From positions 11,296,501 through 11,360,500 of the forward strand of contig CM072341.1 of assembly GCA_036874045.1 (NCBI GenBank): 64,000 nucleotides of DNA. Direction: 5' to 3'. The notes under the pieces are model-generated. The model was not told the DNA's origin. It saw only the letters and a list, made by a program, of their open reading frames with translations, and did not search any database. Shown here piece after piece: positions 35,369-45,960 of the stretch. The DNA comes from Cymodocea nodosa (Eukaryota; Streptophyta; Magnoliopsida; Alismatales; Cymodoceaceae). Both the position numbers and the translations under genes were made by a program. Positions within the stretch are counted from its first letter, which is position 1, and each line of letters begins with the position of its first letter.

Positions 35369-36955
35369 TGTTTGGGTTGCTAAGTTAAATCTTAAACTTG
35401 TTTAATTTGTCTTTATGCTTATATCAATAATTACTTTTAGAAGTAAACAAACAAACTTTCACCCAAATTAGATATTAATTCCAATTTGTATTTTAACTAC
35501 AAGTGCACAATGTATATTGTATTTGTGTGCAAGTACAGGTCGATCCCATAGAGATTGAGTAAGAATTGTGTACTATTTCGATTTTTTTTATTGGAGTTTA
35601 TGTGTTCAGCTCAGCACTCTATTGAGTTACAGTTAATACAATGGACTTAGTTCGTTGAGTTATGACTAACTCAACGGACTGATCTCGTGGACTTAAGTTA
35701 ACTCCATGAGCCTATCTTTCTAATTAAATACTGCTATTTATAGAGGAATTCAACCAACCATTGGGTGGTTCCACAGATTGTAAATAACATCAATTAAGTT
35801 CTTTAATGCTAGTTAATATTAGATTTATCATTAAGCAATACTAACATTCAGATATTTCAAATAGTAACCATTAAAATCTTTAAGTATTTGGAACGAATCA
35901 ATTTTAGTAAACAATAAAACTATTTTCTATTTTTTGAATCAAACAAACATAAAACATTCATAATACTAACAATGATAACATTAATCACGATACAAAATAA
36001 ACAATACAACACATTAATACTAAACGTAAACACAAATAATTTGTTATTTTTGGTATTTTTGTTTTGATATATTCCTGAAGATGAATGAAAGGTGAAATGT
36101 AAAAATCTCTATCGACAGTACAAACTTCCGTCACTACATGCGATGCGATTACACCACTGAAAACTTAATCACTTACAATCTTGCCTCCTCTCCCTATCGC
36201 GAATCCAAAATTGTAAGATGATCTCCTCTTCAGCAAACTAGCATCAACCTGAAACCAAGGTTAGAAGCTTTATGATCTCCTGAGATATGAGTCGGTGCTT
36301 GGTGAAAATGGCTTCCCTTCCTATGACGCGATCATTCCTCACAGTGGTTGTTAGTCACTGTGTTTGGCTCAGAATCGACCCGACATCAGAAAAGTATCCT
36401 CATAGACCTTTGATGGTTGGTGATTTTGGTGGTGGTGTGGAGCTTCAGGGAACTTTTGACGCTTCCTACAGTTAGCGCGGTTCTCCACCTCTACACACAC
36501 TTTTTCTTCGTCTTTTATATTTCTTACAGTAGTAACTACTCCTGCTTAAATGATCGATTGGATTTCCTTCATTCATATCAACGATGGTGATTTCTTCTTT
36601 CTTCCACGAGTGAATTCTTGCGTGATACGTATAATCATGGTTTTCCTTTGAATGTCCTATTTCTGCAACTGCTATAGTGGCATATTAGAAAATAAATGGT
36701 CTGTGGAGTTACAAATAACTCAACGGACTTACTTCGTTGATTCAACTATAAAACACGTGCAATAAAGAAATAACTTATAAGCTACTAACACAACGCATTA
36801 CCTTAGTATATATTCAAGTAACTCAACGCGTATAGTTATGCTAACTTAACAAGTTAAACATGTGCATCTCACGTGATATACTAAAGCATTTGAATTTAGC
36901 ACGTGCATAATTCTAACTTAACGAGTTCAAATATACAACTTAAGGTTTTTACTCA
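35369..36955 (-). repeat. Ty3/gypsy-type LTR copy 2 (truncated by copy 3)
   Basis: It begins TGTTTGGGTTGC exactly where homology between 33716-35368 and 39010-40570 breaks, showing insertion there. It matches copy 3 up to about 36930, then ends against copy 3. It has perfect 10-bp arms CGTTGAGTTA/TAACTCAACG at 35653-35662 and 35667-35676, and CACGTG at 36754, 36870 and 36899. No gene; the open frame 36287-36475 recurs in copy 3 as LTR sequence. Confidence 0.7.
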
Positions 36956-38955
36956 TGTTTTGATGGTTTGTGAAAGGTTAGATCAGACAACTGATTTAAT
37001 TTGTCTTTAGGCTTAAATCAATAATTACTTTTAGAAGTAATCTAACAAACTTTCACACAAATTAGATATTAATTCCAATTTGTATTTTAACTACAAGTGC
37101 ACAGTGTATATTGTATTTGTGTGCAAGTATAGGTCGATCCCACAAAGATTGAGTAAGAATTGTGTACTATTTCGGTTTTAATAATTAAATTTATGTGTTT
37201 AGTAAGCACTCCGTTGAGTTATGGCTAACTTAACGGACTAACCTCGTGGACTTGAGTTAACTCCACGAGTCTATCTTTCTAGTTTAATACTGCTATTTAC
37301 AGAGGAATTCAACCAACCATTGGGCAGTTCTACAGATTGTAAATAACATCAATTAAGCTCTTTAATGCTAGTTAATATTAGATTTATCATTAAGCAATAC
37401 TAACATTCAGATATTTCAAACAGTAACCATTAAAATCTTTAAGTGTCTAGAACGAATCAATTTCAGTAAACTGTAAAACTATTTTCTGAATCAAACAAAC
37501 ATAAAACATTCACAATATTGACAAGGATAACATTAATCACTATACAAAACAAACAATACAACACTTAAATACTAAATGTAAATATGGATAAGTTGTTATT
37601 TTTGGTATTTTTGTTTTGATATGTTCATGAAAATGGGCGAAAGGTGAAATGTAAAAATCTCTATCGACAATAAATACTTCTGTCACTACATGCGACATGA
37701 TTACACCATTGAAAACTTAATCACTTACAATCCTGCCTCCTCTCCCTATAGAATCGTGAGTCTAGAATTGCAAGATGATCTCCTCTTCAGCATACTTGCA
37801 TCAACCTGAAACCAAGGCTAGAAGCTTTACGATCTCTTGAGATATGAGTTGGTGCTTGGTGAAAATGACTTCCCTTCCCATGACACGATCACTCCTCACA
37901 ATGGTTGTCAGGCATCATGTTTGGCTCGGAATCGAATCGACATCAGGAAAGTATCCTTACAGACCTCTGATGGTTGGTGATTATGGTGATGTTGATGATG
38001 TTGGTGAATTGTTGGTGATGATGTAGATGCTTCAGTGAACTTCTAATGCTGCTTGTAGTTAGTGTGGTCCTCCACCTCTACACACACTACCCACGACCGC
38101 CAACCACACTTTCTTCGTTTTTTCTCCTCTTCTTTTATATTTCTTCAATAGTAACTGTTTCTGCTTAGATGATTGGTTGGATTTCCTTCATTCATATCAA
38201 CAATGGTGATTTCTTCTTCCTTCTATGAGTGAATTCCTGCATGATACGTGCAATCGTGGTTTTCCTTCGAATGTCCTGTTTCTGTAACCGTTACAGTGGC
38301 ATATTAGAAAATAAATGGTTTGTGGAGTTACAGATAACTCAACGGACTTACTTCGTTGATTTAACTATAAAACATATGCAATAAAGAAATAAGTTGCTAA
38401 CATAATGTGTTACCTTAGTGTGTATTCATGTAACTCAACACGTACAGTTATGCTAACTTAACGAGTTAAACATGCGCATCTCACATGATATACTAAAGCA
38501 TTTAAATTCAACACGTGCATAATTCTAACTTAACAAGTTCAGATATTTCGGACACTTACGAACCTAACTATCTGATGCCTAGATGCATTTCGGATAGTTA
38601 ACAGATAACTTACCGAAAATCCACTTAAGTCATACATTATGGTTTCGACACGTGTACTCCAAGAAATAATAAAATATTCTTTTATCGTTAAAAACATAAC
38701 TATCCGGTACATGCAATATAACTCTCCAAAATAATAGAAAATTTAGATACTTAAGAATTTCACAGCCTGCAATTTACTGACAATGCAGAAATGTACTAAA
38801 TTAACATTAATTCCCTAAAATTATGTAGATTCCTTCATTAATGCTTATAATAGTGTAATTATAACATAATGGCTTAATTCTCATATGATAAGCTAAATAT
38901 TATGTAATTAACCATCATTTAACTGTTAATATTATGCACTTTTTCATTCTAAACA
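36956..38955 (-). repeat. 3' LTR of the gypsy element carrying the F-box frame (copy 3)
   Basis: It is 2,000 bases from TGTTTTGATGG to CTAAACA, followed by a purine tract read on the minus strand (ATGGGGGAAG, 38956-38965). This is the expected PPT/3' LTR layout for a minus-strand element. Dyad words of the AACTCAACGGAC/TCGTTGAG type and CGGATAGTTA type are both present. ACTCA precedes it at 36951-36955. No gene is seen. Confidence 0.7.
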
Positions 38956-41039
38956 CTTCCCCCATACTTAAATTTTGCTTGTCCCTTAGCAAACTAAGAT
39001 TTAACTAGTTGGTTTTTCTAAAGTGCTAGAATTACATCTTCACTTCGTTCTTCTTCAGAATACATAATTTAGATTATTATATAGATATTCTATATTTTTC
39101 AGTAATCTGTTTTAACTTTGTTTTCTCCTCTTCAACTTGCAAATATATTTAGAACATATGTAAATTACATACAAAATACATTAGCATCACATAGGCGTTA
39201 ATTATATTATCATTTTTTTCTTCTTTTTAGCATCTATCATCCTGAATTTTCCAATATGATTTCCAGAATAAATTTCAACTACATATGAATCAAAACACAA
39301 TCCAATTCAATATGATTAAAACAAGTAGAATAAAGAATTGTATCTCAAATAAACAACTTCAAAAGTCAATTTTAGATTCATACTTCAGCAATTTTAGATA
39401 ACAAAAAATATACTCGATTCAAAAGATATTTGTATTTCACAAAACACTTGTATCTTTTCAGAACAGTATATGCATATTTGTATTTTAAAAGTTAATTTGA
39501 CAAGCTTGAATCATATAAGAGCTTTCTAGTGTACCCATGTATCGAGCTTTCAATCAACAATCCCAAATCTGATTAGGATCTTAGGTTACCAGATTTAAAG
39601 AGTCTTTTTTAGGTCAACAATCCTTACATACCTATCTGCTCAAATACAAAAGGCTCGTGATCAAACAAGTCAATAAACTCTCAAAGCTTTTTTCTTCTTC
39701 TTCAAACATTCACAATATATATACGTATTTCATCAATACAGATGCAATAAAATACAAATCTCATATAGTCTTGCTTCTATTATTTACTGAAAATATGAAT
39801 CCATATCAATAAGCTCATACTTTTTCTGTAGTTTAATAAGATCTACACATAAATCATTCTACAAGTTTAATCAATCAAATTAAATGTATCCTTGATCATA
39901 TGTATTTCATTTAATCCAAAAATCAACATTTCAGCTCTTTTAGGATTTTAGATAATTTACTAAGTTTTAGTTAAGCATTCTGATTTCTTTTTAAAATCGT
40001 GAAATTGTTAAACTCATAAAATTCAGCAAAAACATAAGATACTATATCTAGAGTTGTATGAATAGTAAAATTCTGTAACATCTTATATAACATTCAAGCA
40101 ATTATAGTTCTTAAAAATTTTACAGTTTAAATTATCGGATAGTTATAGCAAATTCAAAAAAAAAAAGTTTTCAATTTCCACATAACTTTTGCAGTACCAT
40201 TCTAATTCTTCTAATTAACAAAATTACATGGTTGTTACTTTAATTACCTCCCCCCATACCTACATTTTGCATTGTCCTCAATGTAAAAGATTTTACAATA
40301 AATACAATAATTGTAATAGGCATGAATATTGTTTTGTTGACTTAGCACCTAACTCAACGAACTTTATTCATTGAGTTAATGAATAACTCCATGAACTGAG
40401 TTTAAATGTAAATTCAGGATAAGTAATCAATTACATACCTTGTCCTTTTGTATCTCCTTCAATATCCTTTGATTTTTTATTCTAAAAAACTTTTCATTCA
40501 TAAATAAAAGTAGAATATATAATAACATAACAAAACATAACTTGTTAAATCAGTGTCTTGTGTGGAACCTAGGCTCCTATGCCTTTGGTGGCTCACAAGC
40601 AAGCTAGTTGGTTTCCCAGAATAGATACCAACAAATTGGATTGATATTTTGTTTTTTTTTCTTTCTTTCTTATAATATAAAACTAAAACTAAAATTTTTT
40701 TCTTTTTCTTTTTCTAAAACAAAATGCAGAATACATACAACATTAAAAACACAGAATCACAGTTTAACATGATTGAAAAGTAGTAACAAATGGAATAAAT
40801 GTGTCAGTTCATGCAAACTTTTTAGGCATAATTATTCTTGCTATTAATTCTATTTTAATGCAGTTTGCTTTCCTTTTTAGTTTGTAAACTTGTAGTATGT
40901 TATTAGTACTAAATATAAGTGTATTATCATTAATGAAATGAAATGCAAAAAGGGATCCTCTTCTATTCTAAGATAATGTAGCTGTTTCTATTTCAATATA
41001 TTCTTCTTCCCACTTTCATTCATTTAGGTCTTTCATAAT
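38956..41039 (-). promoter_or_regulatory. PPT and 3' non-coding region of the gypsy element, second copy
   Basis: The purine tract ATGGGGGAAG (minus strand, 38956-38965) abuts the LTR. A second tract, TATGGGGGGAGG, lies at 40247-40258 after ACAATGCAAAATGTAGG. 39010-40570 matches 33716-35368. 40571-41039 is unique here and lies between the matched region and the F-box stop; it is AT-rich with a long T/C-rich run (40640-40710). No ORF is seen. Confidence 0.6.
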
Positions 41040-41369
41040 CTATATTTGAAATTTCCTCAATTCATCCCACCATCTTATCAGACATAAAGTAGGATCATCA
41101 TATTCATTATACCACATTCCTAATTGAATTTGATCATATTCTGAAGACGGTGGTTTAGCTATATCACTCGGTATAGGTAATATTTCTATAAAATCATCAT
41201 AACTGTTTATGCTTACTATATATAAATTAGATCTAAATGCAACTGATATATCTGTGACTAGATATATATATCCATCAAGTATGGCATGCATGCTATTAAT
41301 TAATGCTTTCTGTCCTAGATATATTATAGTATTTTCAGTCTAAGATCTATTTAGAAAAGTATACACACT
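41040..41369 (-). pseudogene. F-box protein frame, 3' part (cut off by element D)
   Basis: This is the C-terminal portion of the reading frame that starts at 51570. It stays in the same frame across the ACACT target duplication (41365-41369 and 51050-51054), so the gene was one piece before D arrived. It has an in-frame TAG near 41340, then an open stretch from about 41335 to the stop at 41040, including DGYIYLVTDISVAFRSNLYI and LIRWWDELRKFQI. The content resembles the substrate-side half of plant F-box proteins only loosely, and I do not recognise a named C-terminal domain. Confidence 0.65.
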
Positions 41370-42589
41370 TGTAGAATCGTCTGTATCACAAGAGGGGGGG
41401 TGAATTGTGTCTTTAGTAATTAAACTAGCAGATAAAACAAGAGCACAAAACACTCGTAAATGAAATTCTATTCTTTTATTTCAAGACAGAATTTACAATA
41501 TCTTTTCAGCTCAATTCCCTTCTTGACGGTTTTGATACAGTAATTTTTGATATACAATTCAAATAGGAAAACAAAGCTCTTTTTGAAAACTATTTTGAAT
41601 TGTATAAAACCAGATCTTTATGCACACAGCTTTTTTCTTTCTCTTTGCTCAGCTTTTGTATCTCTTCTTCTCCAGTTATCGAATTTCCAGACTTCTTGCG
41701 TTTGCAGCTCCTTTTCTAAAATTGCTTGGAATTTCGAACTTCTTCTGATGTTGGAAAACTTTTCAGAATATGAATATTCAAACTTAACTTTTCAGTTAGG
41801 GATCCAGATTGAATATTCAGACTTGGTTTTTGAGATTGGGATCCTCTATTGTAATGTAGCTCGTACTCTCTATTTGTAGTTGAACTCTGTTGTCTTTCAC
41901 GTTCAGCATGTTCATCCACTTGATCCACAATCCATAATCCATAATCCACGTACTAATTTTCTCTTTAATCCAAATTACTTTCTATTTAAATTTCCACTTT
42001 CTTCACTAACAATCTAAGTTTCCACGATCTCCACTCGTAGATTCACTGAAATTTTATCTTCCTAGAGTCTTGTAGAATATCTTCTAAGTCTTCGATTTAG
42101 TCGAACATTTATCCTTTAACTCCTGTCAAAACTCGAACACTTATCCTTTAACTCTTCGAGTTCTTGCACCTGCAAAACACATGACTAAACAAGGAAACTT
42201 ATCTATTCATTAGTCCTTTTATAAAACTCGAACAGTTATCTATCCATGCGTATAAAAACTCGAACAATTATCTAACTATTTGATTTTTCATTACCGAACG
42301 CACATGGAAAACACGTGACAACTTAAAACATTAAAAACACATGTGCGGATAACTTAACTATATGAGTTTTTAACATAAAGTATTCGACAAAAACGAAACG
42401 TTAACTATCCGAAAGTTTAACTATTGCAAATCTAGCTCTTCGGAAATCTTTAATTCATCCGACATAAAAAATGAAACTTTTTGATAATCTGTTAACTATT
42501 ATACTTAGAGAAATATACTTAGAGAATATTATGTAGACTTATTTAAATATGTTAATAAAGCATACATCATCAAAATTAAATACCTAACA
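41370..42589 (-). repeat. 3' LTR of element D
   Basis: It runs from TGTAGAATCGTC to CCTAACA. The long G-tract (41393-41400) lies near the terminus. Words such as AACTCGAACAGTTATC and CACGTGACAACTT occur between 42120 and 42420. The open frames at 41547-41879 and 41716-41949 are LTR sequence repeated at 17180 and 50055 and are not genes. Confidence 0.95.
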
Positions 42590-42914
42590 ATCTCCCCATT
42601 TTTGATGATGTCAAAACCTAATAAGTCACATAATTTATATCTCCCCCTTTTTGGCATTATAAAAAAGTAAACAAACTATTTTCTCCCCCTTTAGGAAGTT
42701 AAGTTTTATAAATGTAAGGAAGGATATCTTACTAAGTATATATTAATCAAAACGATAGTGTCAACCATACATAGGATTTATGGATTAAGCAAAACTATTT
42801 AATATCATAAACTGTGAAAAATAATCACGTAACATTAAAATCAGTAAACAGTTTACATAATGGTTTTGGTTACAAATTACAAAAAGTAAATCATGTAATA
42901 CATAATTTGTATAA
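42590..42914 (-). promoter_or_regulatory. PPT and 3' non-coding region of element D
   Basis: Minus-strand AAAAATGGGGAGAT (42590-42603) abuts the LTR. Two more tracts (AAAAAGGGGGAGAT near 42640-42653 and AAAGGGGGAGAA near 42682-42693) follow. No ORF. Confidence 0.8.
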
Positions 42915-45395
42915 TCACAAGCCTCTTTGTCTTCGAAAAATATCAATCAGGGTATCTGAAATTTTCTTTGCAATATCTGTACTAACTCTGTTTATTTGAT
43001 CAAGTAATGCCTGATCTAAATCATTTTGAGAAACTTGTGATGGTTAATGTAAAAATTCAGTATGTATGTCTGTATCTATACCTGTATGTATTTCTCTATG
43101 TATACCTTGTTGTATATCTGTATGTATATCTTGTTGTATATCTGTATGTTGCTGTGTTTCTGTAAATTCTGTAGATTGTTGCTATGTTTGCCGAACCTAT
43201 TGTTGTTGTCTAAGGATAGGTGTATCTGCTGCTTGGTATTTTTGGAGTTCCTCTGTAGAGAAAGATTGTGACTTTAATCTTTTCTATGGCCAAGGTGTAA
43301 TATCTATTTGACTTGCCACAATTCTCAAAATTGTATCACCATAAAATAATTTACTCTACAAATGTAAGATATGAGAAACAAAAATATCATACCAGTTCAC
43401 CTGTATATGGTTGATTAATGCGTATGTAGCATAAAGACAACATCTGCCAACTTCTACCTCATGACCAAACCTCTGAAACAATGTAGCATGCAATATTTTT
43501 GCAATAAAATGTGCTTGGCCATTTAAGTCATTTAGAAATGTCAATGGTTTGTTGGTAGTTGGATCTTTGGCTAAACTTGTAATGTCCCATCCCAATCGAT
43601 AAACCTGTTTTCTTTCTGATAATTTAACTCCTTCATTTTTTAGACTAAGTACCTAATGAAGTAAATCTGGAGTTAAATATATGTCATTTTCTTGTATATT
43701 AGAAATAGGAATACCTTCTTCCACTATTAAGTTTGAGTAAAAACAACTGAGAAGTTCGGGTATAGCAAGATGGCCTGGCTGTTGTGGAAGTAGAGTCAAC
43801 AAGCCTTGAAATTCAAATAGTTCACGTATGTGTGCCATCCCTTCAAACTTAACTAGTCTTGAATATAAAACTATAAAAGTTTTATATGTCTGAAATTTGT
43901 CATAACAGGAATTATTTCTGAACCATAATAGTGTATTTGCATCTAAACTCTATTCAGGATTAGGTATTTTCCTATCATGATGTTTTGATCTGGGACTTGT
44001 TTCAATATTATCAACAACATCTATATTGTCAGATCTTTTAGAAGTGGTGGAATTTCTATCAAAACTAGTATAAATGTCTCAAATATCTGTTATTGTCGTA
44101 TCAATAATTTACTGAATTTCTTCTGTTTGTTCTTCTGGAAACATTTCAGTAGCAACAATCTCTGTAACAATCTGTATATCAGCAACCTGTATATCTATAT
44201 GTGATCTATACAACTGTCTCTGTATGAAAGAATGTTCTATATTTGTCTGTGGAATAGAATCATCTTGTATTTCTGAAATTTGTATATGTGAGACATTGGT
44301 AGAATCATATTCTATTTGTAACTGTGTATGTTGTTGATTATATACATTTATCAACAAGTATACGATATATTGTAATAGACATAACCATACATATAAAGTG
44401 TAGTATAAGCAATTGTACCAAAATTCAAAAGTCTTTGTTCGATATACAGTAAGAGGAATAATATCTGTACATTCCTCTTCAGATGAAATATCTTCAAAAT
44501 TCATAGACTCAGTGTCTACGTCATCAATAATATCATCAAATTTGATATCATCTGTATATATATCATCAAAATTTCCTACATTCTCACTTTCCATAGGAAA
44601 AGAATGTGTGCTTGCAGCATTGTGTGAAAAACTGTCCAATGTATTAAAAGATACATTATGCACTAATGTGACACAATACCTTAGAGTATATGCTTGTAAG
44701 CCAATATTTGTCACATCTGCTGGGATTCCTGACAAAAATGTCTGTCCAGCTTCTGCAATGAAGCATAGTTTTCCATTTTTCACTGATTCTTCTTTTTGCT
44801 GCAATATTCCTTGTACACCTACAGTTAGTCCAAAATATTCAATTGTCTTTTTCTTTGTCTGACTATATGTCTGTAGTGTTTTAGGTTGTTCAGGAGGTTC
44901 TAAAATTGTCTTAATTTCTCTTGTTAAAGGCACCTGTTGTCTTGATGGTCCTTCACCAGGACAAAGAGTTTATCAACTCAAAATAGCAGAGGTGGAGAGC
45001 TTAAAACTCTATATTCCATTATTACCTAAAACTCTATATTCCATTATTTTCTTTGTTATTTCATAGGTGGTAATAATGGAATATAGAGTTTTAAGCTCTC
45101 CACCTCTGCTATTTTGAGTTGATAAACTCTTTGTCCTTCACTTCGAAGGCCCATTTTGTTAATGGCAGTTTTCTGTTCATCGATATACTGTTTAATATCA
45201 TCTAAAACAGCTGGGGGAAAATAATGTTGGGAATACAAGGATTGTAATTCCCTATTTGCCTTTTCGATCATTGGTCCCCACTTCTTTCCATAATAAGTGA
45301 TAGATTGTACCGATGTCTCTGGTACATGTCTAGAACTTACAACCGTAGGGTTAGGTTGTAAATTTCTTTTCTATAAATGCAATGCGGAAAATTCT
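42915..45395 (-). pseudogene. Element D env-like 3' ORF (broken)
   Basis: This is the extra ORF after pol found in some Sireviruses and called env-like; its role is unproven. Reading leftward: a helical start (MIEKANRELQSLYSQHY...KQYIDEQKTAINKMG, 45056-45271); a perfect inverted repeat that breaks the frame; then 44109-44933 with PLTREIKTILEPPEQPK, an acidic stretch and one strongly hydrophobic run (about residues 172-199, CLYYTLYVWLCLLQYIVYLL). The conserved core follows at 43356-43838 (RELFEFQGLLTLLP; ILHATLFQRFGHEVEVGRCC; NHIQVNWYDIFV). Next come Gln/His/Ile short repeats (43066-43190), and the end is KKISDTLIDIFRRQRGL. The core and end match element E. Several stops make it non-functional. 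Confidence 0.75.
44958..45137. repeat. Perfect 69-bp inverted repeat with a 42-bp spacer
   Basis: Arms 44958-45026 and 45069-45137 are exact reverse complements. The spacer (45027-45068) starts with a further direct copy of the last 22 bases of the arm region (45002-45023 repeated at 45027-45048). The right arm reads as part of the env-like ORF; the left arm is the inserted inverted copy. It would form a 69-bp duplex as RNA or cruciform as DNA. Confidence 0.95.
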
Positions 45396-45419
45396 GTCTG
45401 TTTTAGTCTAAACTGTGTT

Positions 45420-45960
45420 TCAGCATAATTTCGAATAAATTTCCCACAGAAATTTTTCTCCCATCATACTCATTTCAAATTGATTAGTCATGTCTTTCGA
45501 AAAGGACTCAACTAATTTATCATTTGTTGCTCCAAATATGATGTCATCTACATAGATTTGAACTACTAATATATCTTTTTCGATCTTCTTGATAAAAAGA
45601 GTGTGATATGCATTTCCCATAGAATACCCTTTTTCCATAAGAAATTTAGATAATCTTTCATACCAAGACCTAGGAGCTTGTTTAAGGCCATATAGTGCTT
45701 TCTTAAGCTTGTAAACATACTCAAGATGTTTTGAATCTTCAAAACCTAGAGGTTGTTTTACATACACTTCTTCTTTTATATATCCATTTAAAAAAGCAGT
45801 CTTAACATCCATGTGATATAATTTGAAATCCATATAACAAGCATATGCTAACAAAATTCGTATTGATTTTAGTCTAGCAACAGGAGCAAATGTTTCATCA
45901 TAGTCAATTCCTTCCTCTTGCTTGTAACCTTGAGCAACTAATTAGCTTTGTTTTTAACAA
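45420..45960 (-). pseudogene. Element D reverse transcriptase, N-terminal half only
   Basis: The RT palm is readable from the entry motif ([20 protein letters not shown], in a shifted frame at 45855-45930). It continues through [20 protein letters not shown] and [17 protein letters not shown] to the active site [11 protein letters not shown]. It then breaks after FEMSMMGE, where copia RT would continue into the thumb. The next residues belong to another sequence, and the 3' ORF begins within about 100 bases. RNase H is absent. A one-base loss near 45945 also separates RT from the integrase side. The enzyme could not be processive or remove RNA. Confidence 0.88.

Noticed and set aside
36287-36475. 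Open frame MSRCLVKMASLPMTRSF, also at 37844-38026
   Set aside because: It lies within gypsy LTR copies 2 and 3, and copy 1 has it broken. Conservation reflects repeat copies, not coding.
42905-43000. Candidate separate small gene before the PPT of D
   Set aside because: It reads as the C-terminal end of the 3' ORF (KKISDTLIDIFRRQRGL), matching the end of the same ORF in E.
43040-43190. TATG/TATC-rich tract looked like a CRISPR or microsatellite array
   Set aside because: It is the coding repeat of the 3' ORF linker; units are short, imperfect and without spacers.
44413-44862. 149-codon plus-strand frame opposite the env-like ORF
   Set aside because: It is antisense to a frame with recognisable partners in element E; an overlap artefact.
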